A DNA stretch of 64,000 bases from assembly GCA_001897425.1 (NCBI GenBank), contig MKSW01000040.1:171089-235088 (forward strand). Direction: 5' to 3'. The first letter of the stretch is position 1, and each line of letters opens with the position of its first letter. Positions 35,480 to 43,704 of the stretch are shown in pieces. The notes beneath the pieces are model-generated. The model did not search any database, was not told the origin of the DNA, and saw only the letters and a program-made list of their open reading frames with translations. The position numbers were made by a program, and so were the translations under genes. Source of the DNA: Actinobacteria bacterium 69-20 (lineage in GTDB: Bacteria > Actinomycetota > Actinomycetes > Mycobacteriales > Nakamurellaceae).

Positions 35480-36703
35480 ATGGCGCGCGGCAAGGGCGAG
35501 GGCTCCATCTACCAGATCGCGGACGGCCGATGGCGCGCCTCCATCGAAGCCGGATACACCCGCACCGGCACGCGGCGCCGCATCGTCATCACGCGCGACA
35601 CCAAGACCGCGGTGCAGGTCGAGATGAAGGCGCGTCTGCGGCAGATCGCCGAATCCGGCATCCCCGCGCCCGGATCGTCCGGCGCCACCGTCAAGGCATA
35701 CGCCGACGACTGGCTCGCCCGCAGGGTCGCGTCGAAGCGGCCCAAGACGATGGAGCGCGACACCGGCGTCATCACCGGATGGGTCGTGCCCACCATCGGG
35801 CACAAGCGCCTCGGCAGCCTCACCCCAGCCGACGTGCGCGCCGTGCACCGCGCGATCCTGAAGGCGGGACGCTCGCCGGCGTCGGCCGTCCGGGCGCACA
35901 CGGCGATGAAGAAGATGCTGCGTGACGCGATCGTCGACGGATACCCGGTGCCGCCGCGCGTCCTCCTCGTCGCACCGCCGCCCTCGGCGATCACCGACCG
36001 GACCGGGCCCACCGCTGCGCAGGCGCTCGCGCTACTCACCACCGCCGAGAACGACCCGGACCTGTCCAGATGGGCCGCGGCGCTGCTCCAGGGCATGCGG
36101 CAAGGCGAGTGCCTCGGGCTCACGTGGGGAGCGGTGGATCTCGACCGGGGCATCATCGATGTGTCGTGGCAGCTGCAGGCACTCCCGTACGAGCACGGCT
36201 GCGGCGGCACGTGCGGACGGGGGCGCGCCGGCAATTGTCCGCAGCGCAGGTTCCGTATCCCCATCGGATACGAGGTGCGCCGGATGCGCGGCCAGATGTG
36301 CCTAGTGCGACCGAAGACAGCCCGAGGACAGCGACTCATCCCGCTGGTTCCGTGGATGGCGAACGCCCTGAAACGTCACGGTGACGAAATGGGCATGGAT
36401 ACTGACACCCTCGTTTGGCCCGGTGCCGACGGCAACCCACGGCAGAGGCGGGACGACCTCGCCGCGTGGCACGACCTACAGGCCCGCGCCGACGTCGCCC
36501 ACCCATCCGGGCGACCGTTCCACGTCCACGAAGCCCGGCACGCCACCGCGACACTGCTGATGGAGGCAGGCGTCCCCGAATCCGTGCGCATCGCCATCCT
36601 CGGGCACTCGCAGGCCGCCGTCACCCGCGCCTACGAACACGTCGACCCGGCGCAGGCACGAGCCGCGCTCGAGCAGGTCGCTGGCAGGATCGGGATCGGC
36701 TAG
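35480..36703 (+). CDS. int: Tyrosine-type phage integrase
   Basis: Catalyses site-specific recombination between phage attP and the tRNA-Arg attB. 407 residues. The N-terminal arm-binding domain starts GEGSIYQIADGRWRASIEAGY; a SAM-like core-binding domain (about 70-150) follows; the catalytic domain has Arg in GMRQGECLGLTW, HEARH (His-x-x-Arg), LGHS and the nucleophile Tyr385 in TRAYEHV. An unusual Cys-bearing insertion (CGGTCGRGRAGNC, about residues 240-252) may bind zinc. The ATG at 35480 is close to the repeats that may be its arm sites. The 3' end overlaps a converging small gene by 4 bases. Confidence 0.96.
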   Translation: MARGKGEGSIYQIADGRWRASIEAGYTRTGTRRRIVITRDTKTAVQVEMKARLRQIAESGIPAPGSSGATVKAYADDWLARRVASKRPKTMERDTGVITGWVVPTIGHKRLGSLTPADVRAVHRAILKAGRSPASAVRAHTAMKKMLRDAIVDGYPVPPRVLLVAPPPSAITDRTGPTAAQALALLTTAENDPDLSRWAAALLQGMRQGECLGLTWGAVDLDRGIIDVSWQLQALPYEHGCGGTCGRGRAGNCPQRRFRIPIGYEVRRMRGQMCLVRPKTARGQRLIPLVPWMANALKRHGDEMGMDTDTLVWPGADGNPRQRRDDLAAWHDLQARADVAHPSGRPFHVHEARHATATLLMEAGVPESVRIAILGHSQAAVTRAYEHVDPAQARAALEQVAGRIGIG

Positions 36704-36879
36704 CCCTCGGCGGCCACCGCGTCCGTCCGCGGCCGGAGTTCGATCACGTCGGCGACCTTGCGGCCCAGCCCATCCAGTCGGTGCGCCCGGCCGTTCGCCC
36801 CGTCCCCGTACCCGATCCGGTACCCGTGCGCCCAGAACTCCTCGGGCGTAACGGTTGTGATGCGAACGCGCGGATCCAT
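36700..36879 (-). CDS. Small hypothetical phage protein
   Basis: 59 residues from an ATG at 36879 preceded by an AGGGGG ribosome site. A segment EEFWAHGYRIGYGDGANGRAH is the most structured part. It is on the lysogenic (repressor) strand downstream of the repressor gene, so it is probably expressed in the lysogen. No family recognised. Confidence 0.55.
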   Translation of the reverse strand: MDPRVRITTVTPEEFWAHGYRIGYGDGANGRAHRLDGLGRKVADVIELRPRTDAVAAEG

Positions 36880-36910
36880 GAAACCCCCTACGTCGTGGCA
36901 GAGCGCACCC

Positions 36911-37489
36911 CTAGGCCCCCTTGGTACGCCGTTTACGTTCCGTAGGTATATCAGCACGCTCCGACACTGCGCGACCGGCGGAGCGCACCGGCGGCGAATC
37001 CGTTGCCGAATCGTCACCCGGAGTCGCATCGACACCCCGGGCCGCCATGTAGCCCTCGATAAACAGGTCCTTCCGCCCCTGCAACTCGTCAGCTATGGCG
37101 GCCTCCGACTGCTCCGACGCGCCTCCCGCTTCCGACCGCGGTTCCTGTGCTTCATTGCCAACCTCCTGTGCCGTGACGATGCTGCGAATCAGCTCGTCCA
37201 CCGCGAGACGCTGGCGACGCGACAGGCGAGCTGCCTCCGCGGGCGGCGTGTATGGGCCGCTCCCGTGAGGTAGACCCGACGCTTCACGCAAGGCCTCGAT
37301 CGGAATCGTGAGCACAGCGGCGAACGCTTCCAGGACCGACTCGGAAGGTTCACCGTGTCGCCCATTCAGGTAGTTGTTCGCAGAGGCGGGACTCAGCGTC
37401 AGGCCGCGCTTGGTCGCCTCGCGAGAGACCCGCCGACCGCTCCACCCTTCGGGCAGGCGGCTAGCCAGCAGATCGGACAGTGTGCTCAC
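36911..37489 (-). CDS. Immunity repressor (XRE-like HTH)
   Basis: Predicted prophage repressor, 192 residues. The N-terminal 80 residues resemble an XRE-type helix-turn-helix as in actinophage repressors: TLSDLLASRLPEGWSGRRV, then LTLSPASANNYLNGRHGEPSE. The remainder is acidic then basic, without a peptidase motif, so control by LexA-like self-cleavage is unlikely. The GTG start at 37489 has a GGCTAC half-site immediately upstream on the plus strand (37490-37495) and no clear ribosome site. It is divergent from the Cro-like gene, with multiple operators between. Confidence 0.8.
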   Translation of the reverse strand: MSTLSDLLASRLPEGWSGRRVSREATKRGLTLSPASANNYLNGRHGEPSESVLEAFAAVLTIPIEALREASGLPHGSGPYTPPAEAARLSRRQRLAVDELIRSIVTAQEVGNEAQEPRSEAGGASEQSEAAIADELQGRKDLFIEGYMAARGVDATPGDDSATDSPPVRSAGRAVSERADIPTERKRRTKGA

Positions 37490-37671
37490 GGCTACGACTT
37501 TCGCGCTCAGGTTGGCTACAGGGCAACCTAGAGCGTAGCCAACGCGGCTACGTATAACACCGGTGTGGTTCGGTCCGCGTGCGGAAATCGCCGAAAAATA
37601 CGGCTTGCGCGTGTAGCCGGAAGTGGCTACAGTGGCTAGCAGCTACCCAATCACTAGCCAAGGAGGCTACA
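37490..37671. promoter_or_regulatory. Immunity-switch operator cluster (GTAGCC-N5/6-GGCTAC)
   Basis: Three palindromes share the half-site GTAGCC/GGCTAC: 37535-37551 (spacer 5), 37613-37630 (spacer 6) and 37654-37670 (CTAGCC, spacer 5). The last contains the AGGAGG ribosome site of the Cro-like gene. Single half-sites occur at 37490-37495 and 37514-37519, and a related TGGCTAGC at 37633-37640. Such repeated operators between divergent HTH genes fit a lambda-like decision switch. Confidence 0.8.
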
Positions 37672-37971
37672 GTGTCAGCAATCGCCACACGGCGCTTACC
37701 GCAAGAAGGGAGGCTCTGGGTGCGACTGATCAACAGGCAAGTCCTGGGCGACTACATGCGCTTCCGCAACGAGACGAATCGGTCTCTTGCCGACAAGTGC
37801 GCGCCCCACGCCAAGCGCGCAATCATCGGACACCTGAGGTCCGGCGAGCGGACCACGTGCTCGCCCGAGACGGCACGGGCTATCGAGCGTGCGCTGAACG
37901 CCCCTCCCGGTTCTCTTTTTGTGCCCGAAGTGGCTACCGACTACCGAGCCAGTAGCGGGCGGGCAGCATGA
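37672..37971 (+). CDS. Cro-like small HTH protein
   Basis: 99 residues from a GTG at 37672, chosen for the AGGAGG site 5 bases upstream; an earlier in-frame ATG (37579) would read through the operators. The core VLGDYMRFRNETNRSLADKC and SPETARAIERALNAPPGSLFV look like an XRE-type fold of the kind seen in actinophage switch proteins. It is the first gene of the rightward operon and overlaps the antirepressor gene (ATGA). A Cro role or early activator role is inferred from position. Confidence 0.7.
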   Translation: MSAIATRRLPQEGRLWVRLINRQVLGDYMRFRNETNRSLADKCAPHAKRAIIGHLRSGERTTCSPETARAIERALNAPPGSLFVPEVATDYRASSGRAA

Positions 37972-38771
37972 CCACTGACCTGACGCAGTACGGCAGCACT
38001 CCGGCGTCGCCGTTCGACGCGATCCGGCGCGAGGACGTGATCGGAGAGCACTGGCTCGCGCGCGACCTCGAGCGCCCGCTCGGTTACGACTCGTGGCGTC
38101 GCTTTGAGGAGTCGATCGAGCGCGCGAAGGTCGCGGTCAACAACGCCGGAATGGAGGCGCGGGACCATATTGCCGACGCCGTCAAATTAGTCAAATCGGG
38201 CATCGGTGCCGAGCGGAAGATCACCGACTACCGGCTCACCCGGTTCGGCGCCTACATGGTGGCGATGAACGGCGATCCGCGTAAGGCGGAGATCGCCTCC
38301 GCGCAGACCTACTTCGCAGTCAAGACGCGCGAGGCGGAGACAGCGCCGCGAGCGCTCACCGAGGACCAGATCGTCGCTCAGGCGCTTCAGATCACGTCGC
38401 GCCGGGTGGAGCAGCTGGAGACGAAGGTCGCCGAGCTGACCCCGAAGGCCGAAACGTTCGATGCGTTCCTCGCGACGGTGGGTGACTACAGCGTCAACGA
38501 GGCAGCCAAGATCCTCGCCCGCGACGACAACATCCTGACCGGCCAAGGCCGGCTGTTCGGCTTCATGCAGCGGCTCGGCTGGATCTACCGCGATGCCAAG
38601 GGGCGTCCGATCCCGTACCAGACGCAGATCGACGCCGGACGGCTCGCGGCACGGGCGCAGTTCCACTACCACCCCGAGACCGGGGAGAAGGTGCCGGACC
38701 CGCCGCAGATCCGCGTCACGGCAAAGGGACTCGCAGCGCTCCGCACAAAGTACCTGGCGGCGGCGTCATGA
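37968..38771 (+). CDS. Phage antirepressor with KilAC domain
   Basis: 267 residues. The N-terminal half resembles DinD/BRO-type antirepressor domains (SPFDAIRREDVIGEHWLARDLERPLGY, ERAKVAVNNAG, RFGAYMVAMNGDPRKAEIASAQTYFAVKTR). The C-terminal half (about 130-267) is KilAC-like (RVEQLETKVAELTPKAETFDAFL, then GRLFGFMQRLGWIYRD). Such proteins counteract the prophage repressor to favour lytic growth. Its place directly after the switch gene, with a 4-base overlap, supports that role. Confidence 0.88.
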   Translation: MTTDLTQYGSTPASPFDAIRREDVIGEHWLARDLERPLGYDSWRRFEESIERAKVAVNNAGMEARDHIADAVKLVKSGIGAERKITDYRLTRFGAYMVAMNGDPRKAEIASAQTYFAVKTREAETAPRALTEDQIVAQALQITSRRVEQLETKVAELTPKAETFDAFLATVGDYSVNEAAKILARDDNILTGQGRLFGFMQRLGWIYRDAKGRPIPYQTQIDAGRLAARAQFHYHPETGEKVPDPPQIRVTAKGLAALRTKYLAAAS

Positions 38772-38953
38772 GGTCCACATCGCACTCCGGCGAGGTCTTC
38801 GATATCTGGCTGCTGGCAACGGTTCCCAGTAAGGAGCCGATCTCGATTCACGCCGAGTCGGAGATCGACGGGGGAGTGGCCGGCGCGTTCGACCGGCTCG
38901 TGCCCGGGCTCGTCGCTGACCTGCGTGAACGAGTGACGGGAGAGAAGCGATGA
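38768..38953 (+). CDS. Small hypothetical phage protein
   Basis: 61 residues, overlapping both neighbours by 4 bases. The sequence VFDIWLLATVPSKEPISIH is beta-rich and the end is basic. No family recognised. Kept as a gene because its overlaps match the early-operon pattern. Confidence 0.6.
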   Translation: MRSTSHSGEVFDIWLLATVPSKEPISIHAESEIDGGVAGAFDRLVPGLVADLRERVTGEKR

Positions 38954-39147
38954 CCAGAACGACCACGCTGCCGCTCGCGGTGGGACTGAAAGCCGCGGCC
39001 GAGATGGCGGGCGTCTCTGCGGACACGATCCGCAGGGCGATCCATTCGGAAGAGCCGCCGTACCTGAAGGCCAAGAAGATCGGCGGCCGGATCTCGATCG
39101 CGGTCAAAGACCTACAGGCGTGGCACGACTCGCTGCCTGACGCCTAG
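38950..39147 (+). CDS. Excisionase-like HTH protein
   Basis: 65 residues with a MerR/HTH_17-type fold: VGLKAAAEMAGVSADTIRRAIHSEEPPYLKAKKIGGRISI, then a final helix (LQAWHDSL). Proteins of this size and fold act as recombination directionality factors or small regulators. Lying downstream of the switch rather than beside the integrase is common in actinophages. Whether it drives excision here is inference. Confidence 0.72.
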   Translation: MTRTTTLPLAVGLKAAAEMAGVSADTIRRAIHSEEPPYLKAKKIGGRISIAVKDLQAWHDSLPDA

Positions 39148-39215
39148 CAATCGGCCGCCGCCTGGTCAGAGGCGACGGCCGAGGACAACAACCACTCAGA
39201 AAGCAGGTTACAGCA

Positions 39216-39983
39216 ATGACCACCACTGAAACCCCGGCTGCGGCGGTTCTGGCGCGGCTGGATGAGGCGCGGGATCTCGTCCTGCGGTTCGCCGAGCTGG
39301 GCGTCGTGCCGACCCGGATCGAGACGAACGACGAAGTGTTGGAGGAGCCCCGCAACTTCGCCGAGGGCGACGTGCGTTTCTCGTTCTACGGACGCGGCGA
39401 GGAGTGCGAGCGGGCCGCGGTGGCGCTGCTGAGCGCGTACCCGGCGGCGGTGATCGAGCGCGACCATCAGCGCGACAGCTTCACCATGTACTGCGCCGGA
39501 CGGCCTTCGTGGGGCGCCTACTTCTCCAACTCTGTCTGCACTCGTGTCCAGACCGGCACGCGGACGAAGACGGTCCCGGATCCGGTGGCGATGGAGCAGG
39601 TGCCGCTGATCGAGGTCGAGGAGCCCGTCTACGAGTGGCGCTGCGCCGACCCGCTGGCAGATATGGCGGCCACCAAATGCCCCCCGCCGGCGCTGGGCAG
39701 CGTCTTACCGAGGCGGGCTATCCCGGCGGGGGTGCGGCTCAACCTCCGGCCGCACCCTCGCCGGGCATCGGACGCCACCGGATGGAGACCCGCCCGCTCG
39801 TGCCGATGCTGCGAGCGCGGATCGCGGCGGGGCTGCCCGTCGTCGGCCCCGATCTGTGGGACGTTGCGACTGCAGAGATGCGGCCATGAGCGCCCACACG
39901 TTCACGGTGACCGACGCGGCGACGTTCCGCACGTGGGTCGAGCCGAACGGGATGCGGTGCGTCTCGTGGCACGACGGCCGTGA
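39216..39983 (+). CDS. Hypothetical phage protein; coding signal changes frame near 39685
   Basis: The frame starting at ATG 39216 (AGCAGG site upstream) looks coding for about 155 residues, including FAELGVVPTRIETNDEVLEEP and ADPLADMAATKCPPP. After a run of six C (39680-39685) it becomes Arg-rich and overlaps the next gene by 98 bases, which is atypical here. From the same point the -1 frame reads a sensible sequence ending at 39889 just past the next start. Either the product is made by a -1 shift at TGC-CCC-CCG, or the base count is off, or two genes overlap (see 39677-39889). Function unknown. Confidence 0.55.
   Translation: MTTTETPAAAVLARLDEARDLVLRFAELGVVPTRIETNDEVLEEPRNFAEGDVRFSFYGRGEECERAAVALLSAYPAAVIERDHQRDSFTMYCAGRPSWGAYFSNSVCTRVQTGTRTKTVPDPVAMEQVPLIEVEEPVYEWRCADPLADMAATKCPPPALGSVLPRRAIPAGVRLNLRPHPRRASDATGWRPARSCRCCERGSRRGCPSSAPICGTLRLQRCGHERPHVHGDRRGDVPHVGRAERDAVRLVARRP
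39677..39889 (+). CDS. Continuation or separate small gene in the -1 frame
   Basis: 70 codons from an ATG at 39677: a Gly/Pro/Ala-rich first half, then METRPLVPMLRARIAAGLPV and a short end. It ends 4 bases into the next gene, like its neighbours. It is either the frameshifted C-terminus of the preceding ORF or an independent small gene. It has no recognised family. Confidence 0.4.
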   Translation: MPPAGAGQRLTEAGYPGGGAAQPPAAPSPGIGRHRMETRPLVPMLRARIAAGLPVVGPDLWDVATAEMRP

Positions 39984-40080
39984 GGGCTACTCGATCACGC
40001 TCTCGTTCCCGGCGTCCGCGGATTCGGTGCGGCGGCTGGCGGACATGCTCGCGGCGACGGCAGAGGACGTGGCGGTGTGA
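39886..40080 (+). CDS. Small hypothetical phage protein
   Basis: 64 residues from ATG 39886, with 4-base overlaps on both sides. TFRTWVEPNGMRCVSWHDG and SITLSFPASADSVRRLADML suggest a small alpha/beta protein. No family recognised. It directly precedes the RecB-like nuclease and RecT pair. Confidence 0.6.
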   Translation: MSAHTFTVTDAATFRTWVEPNGMRCVSWHDGREGYSITLSFPASADSVRRLADMLAATAEDVAV

Positions 40081-40883
40081 AGCGAGAACCGAAGCGGGGC
40101 TTGACGTTCGCGGCCGGTAACCACTCGTACCGGCTGGACGGGAAGCCGGTACCGGGCGTGACAACGATCATCGGCGTCCTGGACAAACCGGCGATCCCGA
40201 AGTGGGCCGCGGAGCAGGTCGCTCGGCATGTCGCGGAGAACCCGGCCGCGATCGAGGCGTTGCGGTCGCTCGGCGTGGACGGCATGGTCGCCGCGTTGAA
40301 GTCCGTGCCGTGGAAGCGGCGGGACGACGCGGCCGACCGCGGCGCGACGTTCCATGATTTCGCGGACCGGCTGGTGCGCGGCGAGGAGATCGTGCTGGAC
40401 GCGGACGATCCGCAGAACGCGTTGGTCGATTCGGCGCTGGACTTCATCGAGCAGTGGCACATCGAGCCGATCCTCACCGAGACCGCAGTGGGCAGCCGGA
40501 CCCATTGGTATGCCGGGACTCTCGACCTGGCGGCGCACTACCGCAGGCCGGACACCGGCGAGGTCGGCGTGGGGATCTTCGACTGGAAGAGCGGCAAGCG
40601 GATCTACACGCAGGCCTGCTACCAGCTGAACGCCTACGGGCACGCCGAGTTCTATGGGCTCGGCGGCGACGAACACGAGCTGCCGCGCTTCGACGCGGCG
40701 TTCGGTGTGCAGGTCCGCGCAGACGGGTTCGACGTGCACGAGGTCCGGTACGGGCCCGAGGTACATGACGAGTTCCTGTGCATCCGACGCACTTTCGACA
40801 TTCACAAGCGCGCTGAGGGCGACTGGCGGCAGCCGGGCTCCGGCTATGTGGGGCGCGCGATTCAGGCAGGAGAAGCGGCATGA
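40077..40883 (+). CDS. RecB/Cas4-like PD-(D/E)XK exonuclease
   Basis: 268 residues. The nuclease core has GATFHDFADRLVRGEE, an early acidic helix, Asp in YAGTLDLAAHY, the DWKSGK motif and the trailing QLNAYGHAEFYGL helix. This is the Cas4/RecB arrangement. It would resect dsDNA ends to supply single strands for the RecT-like annealing protein encoded next (4-base overlap). Together they form a Red/RecET-like recombination unit. Confidence 0.88.
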   Translation: MKREPKRGLTFAAGNHSYRLDGKPVPGVTTIIGVLDKPAIPKWAAEQVARHVAENPAAIEALRSLGVDGMVAALKSVPWKRRDDAADRGATFHDFADRLVRGEEIVLDADDPQNALVDSALDFIEQWHIEPILTETAVGSRTHWYAGTLDLAAHYRRPDTGEVGVGIFDWKSGKRIYTQACYQLNAYGHAEFYGLGGDEHELPRFDAAFGVQVRADGFDVHEVRYGPEVHDEFLCIRRTFDIHKRAEGDWRQPGSGYVGRAIQAGEAA

Positions 40884-41815
40884 CAGAGCTTGCGATTCGT
40901 CCCGACGCATCCCCATTGGTTTCCCCGATGGCTGCGGTGGCGTCGTATCAGGACGCGGCGGTGCACCGGTTGGGCGAGTGGGCCCGGTCGGCTGATGCGG
41001 CCTACACGGTGGCGGAGCGGCTGGTTCAGTCGTCGTTCGTTCCGTCCTCGTTCCAGCGGAAGCCGGTCGAGGCGGCGGCGGCGATCCTGGCCGGCGCGGA
41101 GGTCGGGCTGTCTCCGATGGCGGCGCTGCGCAGCTTTGACGTGATCCAAGGGCAGGCGGCGCCGAGGGCGATCACGCTCCGCGCGATCGTGCAGTCCTTC
41201 GGGCACGAGATCGAGATGGTGGAGTCCACCGCGACCCGCTGCAAGATGCGCGGCAAGCGCCGCGGATCGCAGCAGTGGCAGACGGTCACGTGGACCATCG
41301 ACCGGGCGAAAGACCTTGCCCTGACGGGGAAGGACAACTGGAAGAAGCAGCCGCAGGCGATGCTGGTCGCCCGCGCCACGTCGGAGCTTGCGCGGCTGAT
41401 CGCCGCGGACGCGATCCTCGGCATCGGCTACGCGGCCGAGGAGATCGTGGACGGGATCGAGACCGTCTCCGAGGTCGTCTCGGAGCCTGCGCTCACATCG
41501 GAGCCGAGTCAGCCGGCCACACGTCGCGTCTCGCGCCGGTCCCGCACGGTCGACGCAGAGCCCGGATCCGAGTCGACCGAGGAGCTTCCGATCACCGATC
41601 CGCAGATGAAGAAGATGCAGGCGCTGTTCGCGGAGAAGGGATTCCGGGACTCGGACGACCGGCACGCGTTCGTCACGCAGGTGTGCGACATCGAGGTCGC
41701 ATCGTCACGGGATCTGACCAAGACGCAGGCATCGGCGGTGATCGACCGCCTGGAAGCGCTCGACACGCTCCCGCCGGACGACCCGCAGCAGGAGTTGATC
41801 CCCGATGCCGAGTGA
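40880..41815 (+). CDS. recT: RecT-family single-strand annealing protein
   Basis: 311 residues. The RecT core is visible: ERLVQSSFVPSSF, AAAILAGAEVGLSPMAALRS, FDVIQGQAAPRAITLRAIV, then RCKMRGKRRGS and MLVARATSELARLIAADAI. The C-terminal third (about 215-311) is polar and includes a helical segment similar to the C-terminal region of other actinophage RecT proteins. It pairs complementary strands after resection by the upstream nuclease. Confidence 0.9.
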   Translation: MTELAIRPDASPLVSPMAAVASYQDAAVHRLGEWARSADAAYTVAERLVQSSFVPSSFQRKPVEAAAAILAGAEVGLSPMAALRSFDVIQGQAAPRAITLRAIVQSFGHEIEMVESTATRCKMRGKRRGSQQWQTVTWTIDRAKDLALTGKDNWKKQPQAMLVARATSELARLIAADAILGIGYAAEEIVDGIETVSEVVSEPALTSEPSQPATRRVSRRSRTVDAEPGSESTEELPITDPQMKKMQALFAEKGFRDSDDRHAFVTQVCDIEVASSRDLTKTQASAVIDRLEALDTLPPDDPQQELIPDAE

Positions 41816-42080
41816 CGTTGCCCGCGCCGAGTCCGCGTATCTCACCGAGCCCGCCTGGCGCGAGATCCCGTGCCGCTGCGGACATCCCGCCGACTACCAC
41901 CGCGACACCTACCACGGCGACCCGTGCGACCACTTCTTGTGTGACTGCGGCTCCTACGACCCGGAGGACGACATGCTGGACGACACCGACACCATCGCTA
42001 CCGGCATCGCTGTGATCGCCGCACTGGCCGTGTGGTGCGCGGCGCTGATCCTCGTGGCGTGGGCGGTGAGCAGGCCATGA
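41805..42080 (+). CDS. Small Cys/His-rich protein with membrane helix
   Basis: 91 residues. An N-terminal CRCGHPADYHR... CDHFLCDC cluster could hold zinc; residues about 65-88 (IAVIAALAVWCAALILVAWAV) form one membrane helix. It overlaps RecT by 11 bases. No family assigned. A zinc-binding head on a membrane anchor is an odd combination for an early operon. Confidence 0.6.
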   Translation: MPSDVARAESAYLTEPAWREIPCRCGHPADYHRDTYHGDPCDHFLCDCGSYDPEDDMLDDTDTIATGIAVIAALAVWCAALILVAWAVSRP

Positions 42081-42268
42081 GCATCAGCATCGAGGACGCG
42101 CGCAATCGGATCGGCGATGGCGTCGTCTACCACGCTGGCGGACCGGCGCCCGAAGACGGTGTTATCACGTCCGTCAACGACACGTACGTCTTCGTGCGGT
42201 ATCGCGGCGACTTCGGGAGCAAGGCAACGCATCCCGCTCAACTCGACTGGCTGGCGGCGTCCCGATGA
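42077..42268 (+). CDS. Small hypothetical phage protein
   Basis: 63 residues from ATG 42077. The pattern GVVYHAGGPAPEDGVITSVNDTYVFVRY resembles the small beta-barrel proteins often found beside ASCH or methylase genes in phages. Overlaps both neighbours by 4 bases. Confidence 0.6.
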   Translation: MSISIEDARNRIGDGVVYHAGGPAPEDGVITSVNDTYVFVRYRGDFGSKATHPAQLDWLAASR

Positions 42269-42783
42269 GGGCGATCACGGTCAGGCAACCTTGGGCTTGG
42301 GCCATCGTTTTTGGCCAGAAGGACGTCGAGAACCGCAGCCGCAATATCGCCGGCCGGTACCGCGGGCCCGTCGCGATCCACGCGGGGCTGCGAGACGACG
42401 ACGCGGTACTCGACCACGAGAACCCAATGGCCGGTCTCATTTTCGGATCCTGCCCGGGCGCGCTGGAGGACGACCACAACCGCCACCACTGCGACTGGTG
42501 TCAGCGAACCGAGCCACAAAGGTTCGCGCACCGGGGCCACATCATCGGCGTGGTCGACCTGGTCGGCGCGCATGAATCCCGCCTGGACGGTTGCGGCGTC
42601 GGGAAGGGAACGGCGCGCCTGGGCGAGCTGATCCCGCTGTGCTCCGAGTGGGCGATGCCATGGGATTACCACCTCGTGCTCGCCAACCCCCGCCCGATGC
42701 CCGAGCCGATCCCGTGCCGTGGCCGACTCGGACTGTGGACCGTGCCCGACGACATCGCCGCCCGGATCGAGGCCACGTCATGA
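42265..42783 (+). CDS. ASCH-domain protein
   Basis: 172 residues. The N-terminus RAITVRQPWAWAIVFGQKDVENRS is typical of ASCH domains, a PUA-like RNA-binding fold; GPVAIHAGL and HIIGVVDLVGA are further strands of the barrel. Homologues occur widely in phages. Proposed roles (RNA binding, nucleoside hydrolysis) are not settled. Confidence 0.85.
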   Translation: MRAITVRQPWAWAIVFGQKDVENRSRNIAGRYRGPVAIHAGLRDDDAVLDHENPMAGLIFGSCPGALEDDHNRHHCDWCQRTEPQRFAHRGHIIGVVDLVGAHESRLDGCGVGKGTARLGELIPLCSEWAMPWDYHLVLANPRPMPEPIPCRGRLGLWTVPDDIAARIEATS

Positions 42784-43016
42784 TCCGCCTGCACATCGCC
42801 CTGGCCAACCTGCGCTACCGGCTGCACCTGCTCGCCGATCGCATCTACGACTGGACGCACGAGCCGGATCTGCTGGGCGACTGGGCCGACGTGCTGCACC
42901 GCGCGAACATCGCCAGGCGGCTTGATGAGGCGGACGGTTTGCGCTGGCACGACGGCGCGATCCGGGACCGGCAGGGACGGTACGCCAGCCTGCACCCGAT
43001 CGAGGTGGCGGCGTGA
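42780..43016 (+). CDS. Small hypothetical phage protein
   Basis: 78 residues starting at ATG 42780. Rich in Leu, Arg and Trp with two amphipathic helices (HIALANLRYRLHLLADRIYDW). No family recognised. 4-base overlaps with both neighbours. Confidence 0.6.
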   Translation: MIRLHIALANLRYRLHLLADRIYDWTHEPDLLGDWADVLHRANIARRLDEADGLRWHDGAIRDRQGRYASLHPIEVAA

Positions 43017-43228
43017 TGGACCACACCACGGAAATGCTGCTCGACATGCTCATTGAGCTGCTCGACAACGAACCGCCGGCGGACGCTGGCCAGCACCCGT
43101 CGATGGAGCTCCAGGCGCGGTTCGGTGCTGCGTGGGCCGAGTGGGACCAGAAGGTCGCGGGACTGCGACTCCTACTTGGCGTGCGCCTCGTGCATGACGC
43201 CGTCGAAGCACGCAGGGCGGTGGCGTGA
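43013..43228 (+). CDS. Small hypothetical phage protein
   Basis: 71 residues, starting GTG-ATG. Two helices, one with Trp (AAWAEWDQKVAGLRLLLG). No family recognised. Overlaps both neighbours by 4 bases. Confidence 0.55.
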   Translation: MMDHTTEMLLDMLIELLDNEPPADAGQHPSMELQARFGAAWAEWDQKVAGLRLLLGVRLVHDAVEARRAVA

Positions 43229-43704
43229 TGCCCGAGCGTATCCAGATGTCGCGCTCCCACCCGTGGCGCGCCGAGCACCCCGACGCCGTGATCGTGGACC
43301 GACGCACCAAGTGGGGGAACCCGTTCAAGATCGGGCGGACCTACGACATGTGGGTTCACGACGTCACGCCGAAGGGCTACGTCGAGAACGTCACACAGGC
43401 CGTCGAACTGTTCCGCCAGTACACGCACTTCCACTTCGTGCCCATCAAGCCGGAGACGCGCCCGTATCACGGCATCTACACGTACGGACTGGAGCCGCTC
43501 GCGAGTCATGCACGACGCCTGCTCGCAGGCCGCGACCTGGCCTGCTGGTGCCCGCTCGATCAGCCCTGCCACGCCGACGTGCTGCTAGCGCTGGCAAACC
43601 CCACACCTGCCCCGGCCGGGGGTGACGCCGCGCCTACCTCCCGCGGCGGGCACATTACCGACCCGGCCGGGGCGACCAAACACGAAGGGACACAGCAGCT
43701 ATGA
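43225..43704 (+). CDS. DUF4326-family protein
   Basis: About 159 residues. Matches the DUF4326 pattern common in phages: MSRSHPWR, DAVIVDRRTKWGNPF, then a central variable part and LACWCPLDQPCHADVLL, where two or three Cys and a His may bind metal. The last 30 residues are a disordered tail. Function unknown. Either GTG 43225 or ATG 43228 can start it. Confidence 0.82.
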   Translation: MMPERIQMSRSHPWRAEHPDAVIVDRRTKWGNPFKIGRTYDMWVHDVTPKGYVENVTQAVELFRQYTHFHFVPIKPETRPYHGIYTYGLEPLASHARRLLAGRDLACWCPLDQPCHADVLLALANPTPAPAGGDAAPTSRGGHITDPAGATKHEGTQQL

